DNA of 49,362 nt from SZUA-186 sp041552135 (GCA_041552135.1 JBFELL010000001.1:1-49362), one strand, 5' to 3'; shown: positions 1 to 8,296, counted from the first letter of the stretch. Program-made: numbers and translations. Notes: a model not told the origin generated them from the letters alone.

Positions 1-1
1 C

Positions 2-439
2 ATTCGCGAGCAGTTGGAAGATCTGGAACTGGACCAGGGTATTGTCATCGTACGGGACATGGACGGCAAGATCCGCCAGTTGACCGATTACCGCGGGCGC
101 ACGGTCATCATCAACTTCTGGGCGACCTGGTGTCCGCCCTGCAGGGAGGAGCTGCCCTCGATGAATCGCGCCTGGCAGAAGGTCAGGGGTGAGGGTATCG
201 ACATGATCGCGATTAATGTCGGAGAGGATGAAGACACCATATTCACCTTCACCGGCGACTATCCCATCGACTTTACGGTACTGCTTGACCTGAGCGGCAA
301 CATCATCAATGAATGGCCGGTCAGGGGTCTGCCAACCACCTTTGTCGTTGACCCCGACGGCCGGATCATCTACCGGGCCGTCGGCGGACGCGAGTGGGAT
401 GACGACAAACTCCTTGACATGATACGCGGCCAGGATTGA
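2..439 (+). CDS. TlpA/ResA-like thioredoxin-fold protein, 5' truncated
   Basis: Thiol-disulfide oxidoreductase of the TlpA/ResA type. The redox motif WCPPC follows the strand NFWATW, and the cis-proline region GLPTTFVVDPDG comes about 70 residues later, as usual in this family. The reading frame is open to the left edge (residues IREQLEDLEL precede the TTG at 14), so the gene most likely starts outside the window; TTG at 14 is only the first possible start inside it. Family members normally face the periplasm through an N-terminal signal or anchor, which would lie in the missing part. It ends at TGA 437-439, and no partner gene is close enough to show its substrate. Confidence 0.85.
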   Translation: MREQLEDLELDQGIVIVRDMDGKIRQLTDYRGRTVIINFWATWCPPCREELPSMNRAWQKVRGEGIDMIAINVGEDEDTIFTFTGDYPIDFTVLLDLSGNIINEWPVRGLPTTFVVDPDGRIIYRAVGGREWDDDKLLDMIRGQD

Positions 440-626
440 CCGCCTCCGGCAGTGCCTTACCCGAACCTCGTACACGATGGTGCGGTTACTGCCTGTCGGG
501 TGATTGTTCCGGCAACCTGTTTACAACCCGGTCCTGTCGTTGCCTGCACCCGGTCGGTGGGACAGCCTTTTTCTCCTGCGTAGTTGACGGGAGAACATAC
601 CGGCCTGCGCCTGCGGCCTGGCGTCT

Positions 627-950
627 TTATTCGGCCAGTACCGCCTCAGCCGCCTGTTCCCGGGTGTAGAAACAGCCGTCACGAACAAAGCCGGCGACAA
701 TCGAGCACCTGGCCGCTATCGCATTGGCGGCCTTGTCCTGCGCCACGATCCAGCTTTCGGGAAGGCCACCGAGCACATGCACGGGGGCAGGAAGGCCGTT
801 CGGGAAACGCGATATTTCGATCCGGCCTGTATCGGTATCACAGAAGGCGGGCCTGAAGCCACTGCCACGGTTACCTTGACTGATGCCGGGTGTGCCCGAG
901 AAGGCCAGATTCTCTCGCCGGAGCGTTGCAGATGTGAACAATCGAGCCAT
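627..950 (-). CDS. Small conserved-looking protein of unknown function
   Basis: A 107-residue soluble protein with no family I can name. I chose the ATG at 950 because GGAGG lies eight bases upstream, whereas the longer reading (to 992) adds 14 residues with no ribosome site. The middle section (GFRPAFCDTDTGRIEISRF, then HVLGGLPESW) and the end (GFVRDGCFYTREQAAEAVLAE) look like a compact, constrained protein and not a chance ORF. No signal peptide or membrane segment is visible. It is convergent with the TlpA-like gene and divergent from the NorD-like gene. Confidence 0.6.
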   Translation of the reverse strand: MARLFTSATLRRENLAFSGTPGISQGNRGSGFRPAFCDTDTGRIEISRFPNGLPAPVHVLGGLPESWIVAQDKAANAIAARCSIVAGFVRDGCFYTREQAAEAVLAE

Positions 951-1156
951 CACTGAGTCCTCCGATATGCCATGAAGCCACTCTCTGACCATATCTATGC
1001 ATCAGCTGTGCCAGTTCCGACGCTCGAAGCATGGCCTGACCAAGACTATGAAAGTATTGTTATTGTCCTTTCTGCAGCCCAGGTTGACAGCGTGTCAGCA
1101 GCCCACTGAGACAGTTCTGTCCCGGAACTGGATAGATGCCAACCATCCCCGGCACA

Positions 1157-1174
1157 GGTACTATTACGTATATA
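1157..1174. promoter_or_regulatory. Putative regulator site GGTA-N4-TACGTATATA upstream of the NorD-like gene
   Basis: This 18-base element lies about 60 bases before the ATG of the NorD-like gene. The same GGTA-N4-TACGTATATA arrangement recurs at 9812-9829 upstream of the monooxygenase. The core contains the palindrome TACGTA. FixJ/NarL-type response regulators are known to use TAC-containing sites, and a FixJ-like regulator is encoded at 9914-10540, so it is the obvious candidate; that link is inference. Confidence 0.4.
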
Positions 1175-1232
1175 TAAACGCCCTGCCGTGCGTTTAGTCT
1201 TGAACACTCAGCAGCCACCTGCCCATCCTGCA

Positions 1233-3194
1233 ATGTTCCGATTCTGGCGGAAATCCCCTGCCCCTGCGGTACGCAAGCCCCCGCGGTCCGAGAATTACGG
1301 CGGTATGCGGCCCAGGGAGCTGCAGGCCAGGCTGGAACTGCTGATAGACCCGTCGCTGAAATACCATCGCGGCATCCATGACACGGCGCTTTTCCTCTCC
1401 AAGTACAACCTGGTCGAACAGAACCGGTTCCTCGCCGCCGTTGAACGTATCGCGCAGCACGACACCGAGCTTGCCTATCGCTTTTGCCGCAGTGCCGCAC
1501 CCGCCATCAGTGGTCTGCCCGATGACGCATGGCAGGCCTGGATTGCACACATCCTGCAGACGCATGCCGTCGAGGGCAGGCAGGCGGCCGTCGGTCTTGC
1601 CGGGGACTTCAGCACCTATCGCAGCCAGCTGACGGACAGTGCATCCGCCGTGTCGTATGCCGAGATTGCCGGCATCATGGAGTCATTTATCCAGGCGCTC
1701 AGTGGCCATCCGCTCAAGCTGGAGACGGGAGAGAGCCGGGCCACGGACATGCAGACACTGTATTTCCCGGAAAGCATCGACCGTTTTACGGACCGCGATG
1801 ATAATTTCAGGCTGTACAAGGCCTGTGCTGTCCACCAGTGGGCCCAGAGCCGGTTCGGAACCTGGGATATCGAGCCGGAACCGCTTGTGCGCAGCTACCC
1901 CGACAGGGAACGGGCACTGCGCCTGTTTCACCGGCTGGAGACCATCCGTCTGGATGCCTGTATCGCACGCGAACTGCCGGGCATGGCCCGCGACATGCGC
2001 CGGTTTCGCATGCCGGACAAGCAGTTGGCAGCCGACTGGCGGGCGGCCGCGCGAAGTCTCGCCGGGCCGCAGAGCGGTGCGGGAGACAGCATCGAGTGGC
2101 TGCAACGCCTGTACGAGCTGGACTATGAACCGCCCGCGCCGCTCTACCAGGCCGTGCTGCAGGCCGTCGCCGAACGGGAGGAAACACAGGACCCCGAGAA
2201 CAGCACACTGCAGCTACCTGCGGAAGAGGCCGCAACCGGTGAGGCGACCGCTGTTAATGACGCCGACACGATTGATGACGAGTCAGTGGAGGATGGAGCG
2301 GGCGCCGAACCCCCGCCGGCTGAAAGTGACTATACCTACGATGAATGGGACCAGTCCCGCCAGCGTTATCGCAAGCACTGGTGCCAGCTCAGGGAGGAGC
2401 CGGTAGCAACCGAACCGAACGCCTTCCGCAGGCTGACGCTGCAGAAATACCATGGACTGCACGTACGGTTGCGACGCAGTTTCGAGGCAATGAGAAAGGA
2501 GAACCGGCGAATTCACCGGGAACCCGACGGCGAGGATATCGATATAGACGCCGTTGTCGATGCCCTGTCGGACCTGCACAGCGGCCTGGACATGAGCGAC
2601 CGGCTGTTTGTTCGCACCAGCCGCGATGAGCGCAATGTTGCCACCCTGTTCCTGCTCGACATGAGCGCATCCACCAGTGGCTGGGTCAACGAGATCGAGC
2701 GCGAGGCCCTGGTATTGATGTGCGAGGCCCTTGAGCAGCTTGGTGATCGCTATGCCGTTTACGGCTTTTCCGGCCGCGGGCACGCCAACTGTATCTCCTA
2801 CCCGGTCAAGGCATTTGGCGAAACCTACAACGAGCCGGTCTGGGAGCGCATCGGTTCCATAAAGGCCCAGCAGTACACGCGCATGGGGGTGGCAATAAGG
2901 CACCACAGTGCCAAGCTGCTTGGTGTTGAGGCGCGTACCCGCCTGCTGGTGGTGCTATCCGATGGCCGACCTGACGACCAGGACGGTTACCGGGGATCCT
3001 ACGGTATTGAAGATACCCGCAAGTCGCTGCTGGAATGCCGGCTGGCCGGCATACACCCGTTTTGCATCACCATCGACAGCGACGCCCGGGACTACCTTCC
3101 CCACATGTTCGGCCGGGTCAATTTCACCGTCATCGACCATGTAGAGAAATTGCCGTACCGTATCGGCGACATCTACCGCAGACTGACCACGTAG
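1233..3194 (+). CDS. NorD-like von Willebrand factor A domain protein
   Basis: A 653-residue protein of the NorD/CbbO group. Family members work with a MoxR-type AAA+ ATPase (NorQ/CbbQ) to activate a metalloenzyme such as nitric oxide reductase or Rubisco. The C-terminal third is a VWA domain: the MIDAS motif DMSAST starts at about residue 476, followed by YTRMG and SDGRPDD, and the ending IGDIYRRLTT is typical of NorD. The middle contains an acidic, low-complexity linker. The ATG at 1233 is preferred; a GTG at 1188 would add 15 residues and neither has a good ribosome site. No MoxR ATPase gene is visible in the window, so the partner must be elsewhere. The shared upstream element suggests it may serve the monooxygenase cluster. 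Confidence 0.8.
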   Translation: MFRFWRKSPAPAVRKPPRSENYGGMRPRELQARLELLIDPSLKYHRGIHDTALFLSKYNLVEQNRFLAAVERIAQHDTELAYRFCRSAAPAISGLPDDAWQAWIAHILQTHAVEGRQAAVGLAGDFSTYRSQLTDSASAVSYAEIAGIMESFIQALSGHPLKLETGESRATDMQTLYFPESIDRFTDRDDNFRLYKACAVHQWAQSRFGTWDIEPEPLVRSYPDRERALRLFHRLETIRLDACIARELPGMARDMRRFRMPDKQLAADWRAAARSLAGPQSGAGDSIEWLQRLYELDYEPPAPLYQAVLQAVAEREETQDPENSTLQLPAEEAATGEATAVNDADTIDDESVEDGAGAEPPPAESDYTYDEWDQSRQRYRKHWCQLREEPVATEPNAFRRLTLQKYHGLHVRLRRSFEAMRKENRRIHREPDGEDIDIDAVVDALSDLHSGLDMSDRLFVRTSRDERNVATLFLLDMSASTSGWVNEIEREALVLMCEALEQLGDRYAVYGFSGRGHANCISYPVKAFGETYNEPVWERIGSIKAQQYTRMGVAIRHHSAKLLGVEARTRLLVVLSDGRPDDQDGYRGSYGIEDTRKSLLECRLAGIHPFCITIDSDARDYLPHMFGRVNFTVIDHVEKLPYRIGDIYRRLTT

Positions 3195-3219
3195 ATACCG
3201 CCGGATACGGCCCTCAACT

Positions 3220-3336
3220 CTAGAGGCCGAGCATACCTAGAACGCCCGAGAAATGCAGACTGACAGCGATAATTGCAAGGCCGATTGCCATGGCCGTCAG
3301 AAATACCATTACATTGTTTCCGCCACTCTGAGTCAT
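3220..3336 (-). CDS. 38-residue single-span membrane protein
   Basis: Short ORF with a good ribosome site (GAGGAG, seven bases before the ATG at 3336). The product begins MTQSGGNN and then consists almost wholly of one hydrophobic segment (roughly residues 9-38, ending HFSGVLGMLGL), so it should be a single-pass inner-membrane peptide. It is the last gene of the minus-strand monooxygenase series and is convergent with the NorD-like gene (26 bases between the two stops). I do not recognise a family. The ribosome site and clean transmembrane pattern support it; length keeps confidence moderate. Confidence 0.5.
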   Translation of the reverse strand: MTQSGGNNVMVFLTAMAIGLAIIAVSLHFSGVLGMLGL

Positions 3337-3453
3337 TATTTTGCTCCTCTCCCGTCCGGTTATAAGAAAGTAATAACCCTTTTTGAAACAGACCCGCGTC
3401 TACTGTATCTCGGTCTGACTCCCCAGGGTCCAGTTGTGTCGCACATACCGCCT

Positions 3454-3864
3454 TCAGTGCGACGTTTCCAGCAGTTCTCTGAGATTGCTGCCGACCGAGC
3501 GGTCGCCCTCAACCAGCCAGCGACGCAGCGCACTTGCACCCTCTATCATGAATAACTGTTCCTTATCACCTTCCGGTCGACTGGAAAAGTACAGCTGGCT
3601 GGTGGTTACCTCGTTACTGTCTGCGTCGAAGTGGCTGGCGAGAATCCGTTCCAGCAGGATACCGGCACTCGCAGGCCGCATATCATCGTAGGATGCCAGG
3701 TACCGCACGGCCCCGTATACGTAACACTCCACCAGCGTCCTGGTGCTCAACCGGTTGAACAGCTGCTCCTTCTCGACACCGGTGAGCGCCTCGGCAACAA
3801 ACGGGTCAAGCGTCAGTGATGCCTGGTCCAGATCCGTATCCGTTCTGTTAAATGGCCAAATCAT
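3454..3864 (-). CDS. Hypothetical protein in the monooxygenase series
   Basis: A 136-residue acidic soluble protein starting MIWPFNRTDTDLDQ. It has no motif I can assign. Its sequence reads as mostly helical (for example EKEQLFNRLSTRTLVECYVYGAVRYLAS), and the end (EGASALRRWLVEGDRSVGSNLRELLETSH) is helical too. It follows the GST-like gene at 3896 by 31 bases on the same strand, so it is probably co-transcribed with the monooxygenase genes. An accessory or assembly role is only a guess from context. Confidence 0.65.
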   Translation of the reverse strand: MIWPFNRTDTDLDQASLTLDPFVAEALTGVEKEQLFNRLSTRTLVECYVYGAVRYLASYDDMRPASAGILLERILASHFDADSNEVTTSQLYFSSRPEGDKEQLFMIEGASALRRWLVEGDRSVGSNLRELLETSH

Positions 3865-3895
3865 CGATCAGATCCTGTACGCGTGTCAGCTGCAA

Positions 3896-4687
3896 TCAAT
3901 AGTCGTCAATGGATATCGAATTCAGGCGTTTCTGCTTGATATCGGCGAGTTTCGGCAGCAGGTCGTAGGCGACGACATTCTGCCCGGAAAAACTCTTGTG
4001 GGTACGTATTCTGTCGAACCAGGCCTTGATATTCGGGCGCGCGTCGACTAGCTCGCCTTCACCGGCCTCGTACAGCAGGTGTATATAGGCGGTCCAGTGA
4101 ATATCCGCAAAGGAATAATTTCCGATGATGAAGGTGTTTTTGGCCAGCTGGCTGTCAAGCGCATCGAGCGGTGCTTCCAGCGCCTTTCTGGCCGCTTCGA
4201 CGCCGGACGTATTCACCATGTACACAGAATCGACCATCGGGCCGAGAATCTGCTCCTTCACCAGTGTATTGACGTGTGGCCCGACCTCTGTGCAGGCAAT
4301 GTCAGACCAGTAGTTCTGCTCGGCCAGCAGCGCGGCGTTTTTCGGCGGCAGCCGTTTACCCAGGCCGCGCGCCTCGATGTAACTCATGATGCCGGACTCA
4401 CCGGAGACATAGTAGTCCGCTTCCTTGAGTGCCGGCACGATCCCGAGCGGCGAGACCGCCAGGTAATCGCCGCTTTCATCCTCGCCCTCCAGAATATCCA
4501 GGACCGCGGAGTCGGTCTCCATGCCCATCTCTATCGCCGTAATCAGGCACTTGAGCGTGTCTGCATGCCCGGGGAATCCCAGCAGCTGCAGGACATACTG
4601 GGTCTTTTTCATGTCGCCTTCAGAGCCGTAACTGGCATCACTCGACTCAGTCCGGGCAGCCCTGCCAAATGCAAAGAGATCACTCAT
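3896..4687 (-). CDS. Glutathione S-transferase-like protein (paralogue 3 of the cluster)
   Basis: A 263-residue protein with the GST layout: an N-terminal thioredoxin-like half (LLGFPGHADTLKCL near residues 34-47, ending with a SPLGIVPAL cis-proline segment) and a helical C-terminal half (FIIGNYSFADIHWTAYIHLL). The FADIHW motif replaces the usual SLADI helix cap and is shared with paralogues at 4753 and 6930. The tail (YDLLPKLADIKQKRLNSISI) is also conserved among the three. The start at 4687 gives an N-terminal extension of about 25 residues; an internal ATG at 4612 is an alternative. GSTs in hydrocarbon clusters often open epoxides or remove reactive products with glutathione; the substrate here is unknown. 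Confidence 0.8.
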   Translation of the reverse strand: MSDLFAFGRAARTESSDASYGSEGDMKKTQYVLQLLGFPGHADTLKCLITAIEMGMETDSAVLDILEGEDESGDYLAVSPLGIVPALKEADYYVSGESGIMSYIEARGLGKRLPPKNAALLAEQNYWSDIACTEVGPHVNTLVKEQILGPMVDSVYMVNTSGVEAARKALEAPLDALDSQLAKNTFIIGNYSFADIHWTAYIHLLYEAGEGELVDARPNIKAWFDRIRTHKSFSGQNVVAYDLLPKLADIKQKRLNSISIDDY

Positions 4688-4752
4688 TCCGGTTCACCAT
4701 TGTTTTTGACGCTGGATTTCAGCGTGATTCAGGTCAGGTACGCCAGCCATGC

Positions 4753-5466
4753 TCAGGCGACGTTTCTCAGTTCCTTGCCCTTGATCTGGTCGAGACTTGG
4801 CAAGGCATCGCAGGGACTTCGGGACCCGTTTTTCCTCGATTTGACCCTGTCAAACCACTGCTTCAGATTGGCATGTTTGCCGATCAGGTCACCATGGCCG
4901 GTGATTTCACAGAAATGCAGGTATGGCGCCCAGTGAATTTCCGCAAAGGAAAAGTCTTCGGCGAAATACTCCCGGCCATCCAGGAACCGGTCTGCAACAG
5001 TGAACACCTGTTCTATCGCCTCCAGTGCCGCATCGATTGCGGCCTGGTCCGGCGTGTAGTCCGGATCTCCCATGGTTTTCAACACCTGCTCGTCCAGCAG
5101 CGTGTTGACGTGGGGCAGCAGCCTGTACTGCCCGACCTCGATCCAGTAGTTTTGCTGACCCAGGCGCGCCGCCTTCCTTGGAGCCAGTGACTGCCCGCCA
5201 CCGCGGATGTCCAGGTAGGGAAGTATGGCTGCCGCACCCGAGGTCACCAGATCGCCTTCACCGAGGCACGGTATTTTCCCGAATGGCGACAGGGCGCGGA
5301 AAGCCGAGCCCTCATCCTCGTGGCCGGTAAGATCCAGCAGGTCCGGGTCGATCTTCACACCCTTCTCTGCTGCCATGTACAGGCATTTGCAGGTATCGAC
5401 ATGCCCGGGAAACCCGCGCATATGGATATTTCCCTGCGTTTTCTTTTTCCTTGAAAAGAGACCCAT
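4753..5466 (-). CDS. Glutathione S-transferase-like protein (paralogue 2 of the cluster)
   Basis: A 237-residue GST-fold protein beginning MGLFSRKKK. The thioredoxin-like half contains GFPGHVDTCKCLYMAAEKG and SPFGKIPCLGEGDLVTSGAA; the helical half contains FAEDFSFAEIHWAPYLHF. It aligns by eye along its whole length with the products of 3896-4687 and 6930-7610. I use the ATG at 5466, which sits 16 bases after the stop of the small membrane-protein gene, instead of the longer reading that overlaps that gene. The basic start (RKKK) resembles the start of the reductase at 5790-6875 (LKKRK). Glutathione-dependent handling of a monooxygenase product is plausible but unproven. Confidence 0.82.
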   Translation of the reverse strand: MGLFSRKKKTQGNIHMRGFPGHVDTCKCLYMAAEKGVKIDPDLLDLTGHEDEGSAFRALSPFGKIPCLGEGDLVTSGAAAILPYLDIRGGGQSLAPRKAARLGQQNYWIEVGQYRLLPHVNTLLDEQVLKTMGDPDYTPDQAAIDAALEAIEQVFTVADRFLDGREYFAEDFSFAEIHWAPYLHFCEITGHGDLIGKHANLKQWFDRVKSRKNGSRSPCDALPSLDQIKGKELRNVA

Positions 5467-5482
5467 TTCCTTGCCCCCGGCG

Positions 5483-5689
5483 TCAGTCCTTGAACCACTT
5501 GAATGGCGCTTCACCTGCGATCTTCAGATACAGCGTCACATTGATAATCAGCGCCACCAGCAACACAACACCGCCAAGCAGCCCCATGGCCGGATCCCTG
5601 AAATTCTGGTCAAGTCCGGTAATATTCATGCCGTACATCACCGCGGCTGAAAATATAAGCATTACAACAATTGCCTTGAACGAAGCCAT
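5483..5689 (-). CDS. 68-residue two-span membrane protein
   Basis: Small membrane protein with two hydrophobic segments (about residues 5-22 and 36-58) separated by a short polar loop (NITGLDQNFRDPAMG) and ending APFKWFKD. AGGAG lies seven bases upstream of the ATG at 5689, a strong ribosome site. It sits between the reductase and a GST-like gene in the monooxygenase series, so it may be a small subunit or stabiliser of the membrane hydroxylase, but no family is recognised. Confidence 0.7.
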   Translation of the reverse strand: MASFKAIVVMLIFSAAVMYGMNITGLDQNFRDPAMGLLGGVVLLVALIINVTLYLKIAGEAPFKWFKD

Positions 5690-5789
5690 TTTGGATCTCC
5701 TCTTTCGATAACCAATTAAGTGGATTTACGTCACCCCTGAAGCGAACCTGCCCGGCCTCGGCTGGCGCGCCCCATCGCCCCTGCGGATC

Positions 5790-6875
5790 CTACTTCCTGC
5801 CTCCCGGCATACTGCTCGCATCCAGGAACTTGTCGAAATGAATGTCTTCCCTTGCCATACCGGCCTTTACCATCACGTCAATCGCGGCATCAATCATTGG
5901 CGGCGGTCCGCAGAGATATCCCTGGCTTTCAGACATATCCACCAGACCCGTGTCGATGTATGCCTGCCGCAGGTAATCCGTGACGAACCCTCGCGCGCCC
6001 TCCCAGCCGGAGTCCTCCGCTTCCTCGGACAGAACCGGCACGAACTCGAACTTGCCTTTCCAGTCGCGCTGCATCTGTTCCATGATGTCCAGGCAGTACA
6101 GGTCCTTCTGTGTGCGGGCGCCGAAAAGGAACAGCACCTCCCGGCTGACACCTTCATTGATGGCACTCTCGAGCATGGCCTTGATAGGGGCCATGCCGCT
6201 GCCCCCTGCCACGCAGACGATTCTTGAATCACCGGGACGCAACCAGAAAGACCCGTAGGGCCCGGTCACTTCCACCGGCTCTCCCGAGCGGTCTTCGGCA
6301 AACAGCCACTCCGTGAACTCGCCGCCCGGAACCAGCCTCACGAAGAAGGTAACTTCCCGATCAGACTCGTTCTCAGGTGCCTTGGCGAAGGAATACGAGC
6401 GTGGCTTGTTGATACTGGCCGTAGCGACCTCTGCATACTGGCCGGCTACAGCGGAGCGCGGGAAATCTTCCTCCGCCTTGATAACCAGTTCGACGACATC
6501 GTGCGTTAGCGGGTTGACACGGGAAATGGTGCCATTGTGCGAGCTGACGCTGACGGTCTGTTCCGTATCTTCCAGCAGGTCCACCTCGATAACGACGTCG
6601 CTCTGGAGTTCTGCCTGACAGGCGAGAATCATCCCGGATTTCAGGTCCTCCTGTTCAAGGACATAAGCAAAATCAGAGAGTTCCTTGACCTTGCCCTCCT
6701 TCAGCTTGCATTTACAGGTACCGCAGCTACCCACCCTGCAGTCATGAGGCCAGTGCAAACCGGCCTCCAGTGCAGACTTCAGCAGGTTGTCTCCGGCCTT
6801 GACACTGACAAGTTGTCCGGATGGCTTGACTTCCGCGCTCCAGTCCTGCTTGCGTTTTTTCAAGAGTCCAAGCAT
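5790..6875 (-). CDS. XylA-type ferredoxin-NAD(P)H reductase of the monooxygenase
   Basis: A 361-residue electron-transfer protein with an N-terminal plant-type [2Fe-2S] ferredoxin domain (Cys46, Cys51, Cys54 in DCRVGSCGTC, with the fourth Cys in ILACQ), then an FAD-binding domain (RSYSFAKAP) and an NAD(P)H domain (GGSGMAPIKAML ... GYLCGPPPMID). This order is that of XylA, the reductase that feeds the xylene monooxygenase XylM, and of similar oxygenase reductases. It is in the same gene series as the XylM/AlkB-like hydroxylase and is the natural electron donor, since no rubredoxin gene is present. A second reductase of this type is encoded at 14790-15887. Confidence 0.92.
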   Translation of the reverse strand: MLGLLKKRKQDWSAEVKPSGQLVSVKAGDNLLKSALEAGLHWPHDCRVGSCGTCKCKLKEGKVKELSDFAYVLEQEDLKSGMILACQAELQSDVVIEVDLLEDTEQTVSVSSHNGTISRVNPLTHDVVELVIKAEEDFPRSAVAGQYAEVATASINKPRSYSFAKAPENESDREVTFFVRLVPGGEFTEWLFAEDRSGEPVEVTGPYGSFWLRPGDSRIVCVAGGSGMAPIKAMLESAINEGVSREVLFLFGARTQKDLYCLDIMEQMQRDWKGKFEFVPVLSEEAEDSGWEGARGFVTDYLRQAYIDTGLVDMSESQGYLCGPPPMIDAAIDVMVKAGMAREDIHFDKFLDASSMPGGRK

Positions 6876-6929
6876 GTTCTTTCCATGATTACTGTTACAC
6901 GTTGCGGGTAGACGGCCTGTATACCGGCA

Positions 6930-7610
6930 TCAGGCGTTGATCTGGATGTCTCGCAGACTGTTGCCCTGTATGTCCCCGGCCGTGGGAAGCACATCGTAGG
7001 CCTTGATTTTTTCCTTGCTGGTGCTCGGGTGCGACTTGATCAGACCCCACCATACTTTCACGGCCGGACGCGACTCGACGATGTCACCGGCCCCCGCCAG
7101 GAAACAGCCCTGTGCCAGCGCGGCCCAGTGAATGTCAGCCAGACTGAAGGCGCCGGCGATATAATCACCACGCATGGAGGCGGATTTCGACTGCAGCTGC
7201 GTGTCGAGCGCGTCAAACCAGCGGGAAACCTCGGCCGTATCTCCATCACCGCCCATCAGTGCAGCAACAGAGGGTTGTGCGAGGTCAGATGCAATGTGTA
7301 TCCACTGGTACATGGCAGTGCGCACCACGGCATTGCGAGGTACCAGCGAGGGTCCGAAACCCTTGTCATCCAGGTAGGACATGATCGCATTGGGGCCGTA
7401 GACAACGAAGTCCACATCCCGGATAACCGGCAGCGAACCGTACGGGGAAATCGATGCTGCCTCTGCGGCATCGCCGCCACCATCCAGACCCACATAGTGG
7501 GACTCAATATCCACGCCCTTCTCTGCAGCAGTAAACAGGCATTTGGCACTGTCCAGACATGCGGGGTTCCCGTAAAATTTCATCTTGTCCTGTAAATGAT
7601 CACCTAACAT
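6930..7610 (-). CDS. Glutathione S-transferase-like protein (paralogue 1 of the cluster)
   Basis: A 226-residue GST-fold protein. The start at 7610 is chosen because GAGGAG lies seven bases before it; a reading from 7625 adds five residues. The thioredoxin-like half contains MKFYGNPACLDSAKCLFTAAEKGVDIE and SPYGSLPVIRDVDFVVYG; the helical half contains GAFSLADIHWAALAQG. It is the most divergent of the three paralogues (ACLDS where the others have GHADT/GHVDT) and keeps a more ordinary SLADI motif. It is the first of the three after the ferredoxin gene. Substrate unknown. Confidence 0.82.
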   Translation of the reverse strand: MLGDHLQDKMKFYGNPACLDSAKCLFTAAEKGVDIESHYVGLDGGGDAAEAASISPYGSLPVIRDVDFVVYGPNAIMSYLDDKGFGPSLVPRNAVVRTAMYQWIHIASDLAQPSVAALMGGDGDTAEVSRWFDALDTQLQSKSASMRGDYIAGAFSLADIHWAALAQGCFLAGAGDIVESRPAVKVWWGLIKSHPSTSKEKIKAYDVLPTAGDIQGNSLRDIQINA

Positions 7611-7655
7611 TTCTATGCTCCTCAATCAGTTCTATTGGTAACAGACTGTTTGGAT

Positions 7656-7688
7656 CATCCCGTCGGATTGCCCTGCTCCGCCGGGATG
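7656..7688 (-). other. Intercistronic hairpin between ferredoxin and GST-like genes
   Basis: CATCCCGTCGG (7656-7666) pairs with CCGCCGGGATG (7678-7688) with one mismatch around an 11-base loop. There is no T-run after it in the direction of transcription, so it is more likely an mRNA stability or processing element than a terminator. Confidence 0.4.
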
Positions 7689-7705
7689 CCCGAGACTACA
7701 TACGT

Positions 7706-7888
7706 TCAGTCTTCCTCGATCTGCAATGCACCGGACGGACATTGTGCTACGGTAGATCGAATCTGGCTTTCCTCGCCTGCATCGAGATCGATCTTGAATG
7801 CCCCGTCTTCAACCTTGAAAACTTCCGGGCTCCCCGCAACACACTTGCCCGCATGTATACAAACAGATTCATTCCAGGTTACTTTCAT
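7706..7888 (-). CDS. Single-cluster ferredoxin (Fer4_19-like)
   Basis: A 60-residue ferredoxin with three cluster cysteines: Cys10 and Cys16 in CIHAGKC and Cys50 in CPSGAL. The second position of a normal CxxCxxC motif is Ala13, so a [3Fe-4S] cluster is likely, as in ferredoxins that serve P450s and other oxygenases. GGAGG lies about eight bases before the ATG. It lies between the truncated haemoglobin gene and a GST-like gene and could carry electrons in the same hydroxylation system, alongside the [2Fe-2S] reductase. Confidence 0.88.
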   Translation of the reverse strand: MKVTWNESVCIHAGKCVAGSPEVFKVEDGAFKIDLDAGEESQIRSTVAQCPSGALQIEED

Positions 7889-7933
7889 TTTTCCAACCTC
7901 CAGTGATGTAACATCAAGTTGACCTGCAGGTTT

Positions 7934-8296
7934 TCAGACGCCGACGACGTCGCCCTTCATCGACCACAGGATGGCAAGTACTTCGTCGTACTCTCTTTGT
8001 CCTATGTCGTTCGATTTCAGTGCTTTCAGCACGTCATCAATAACGGCATTGAATTCCTGGTCATTGATGTTCATTCCGGTGTGGGCACTCAGCATATCCT
8101 TGCCTGTGTACACTTCCGGACCGCCGGTGCCTGCACCGAAAAAGTCGCGGACCATTTTCTTGACATTTTCCGGATCGGAATTGATGTAGCGGTTCTTTAC
8201 CAGCGGATTGCTTGTATGATTCGCCCAGATGTCTTCGGTAATTGCTGCGATTCCGTCAGCACCACCCAGTCTTTCGTAAAGTGTCTTCTCGCCCAT
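7934..8296 (-). CDS. Truncated haemoglobin, group I-like
   Basis: A 120-residue haem protein with the group I (TrHbN) pattern: YERLGGADGIAAI at the start, the GTGGPEVYTGKDM loop, and the proximal histidine in SAHTGMNI. The E/B-helix region reads AAITEDIWANHTSNP, where Tyr is normally found at the ligand-binding B10 position; here the nearest aromatic is Trp, which would change ligand binding. Group I proteins bind O2 and detoxify NO. Lying directly after the monooxygenase gene, it may deliver or buffer O2, or protect the di-iron enzyme from NO. The NorD-like gene nearby gives weak extra support to an NO link. Confidence 0.9.
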   Translation of the reverse strand: MGEKTLYERLGGADGIAAITEDIWANHTSNPLVKNRYINSDPENVKKMVRDFFGAGTGGPEVYTGKDMLSAHTGMNINDQEFNAVIDDVLKALKSNDIGQREYDEVLAILWSMKGDVVGV

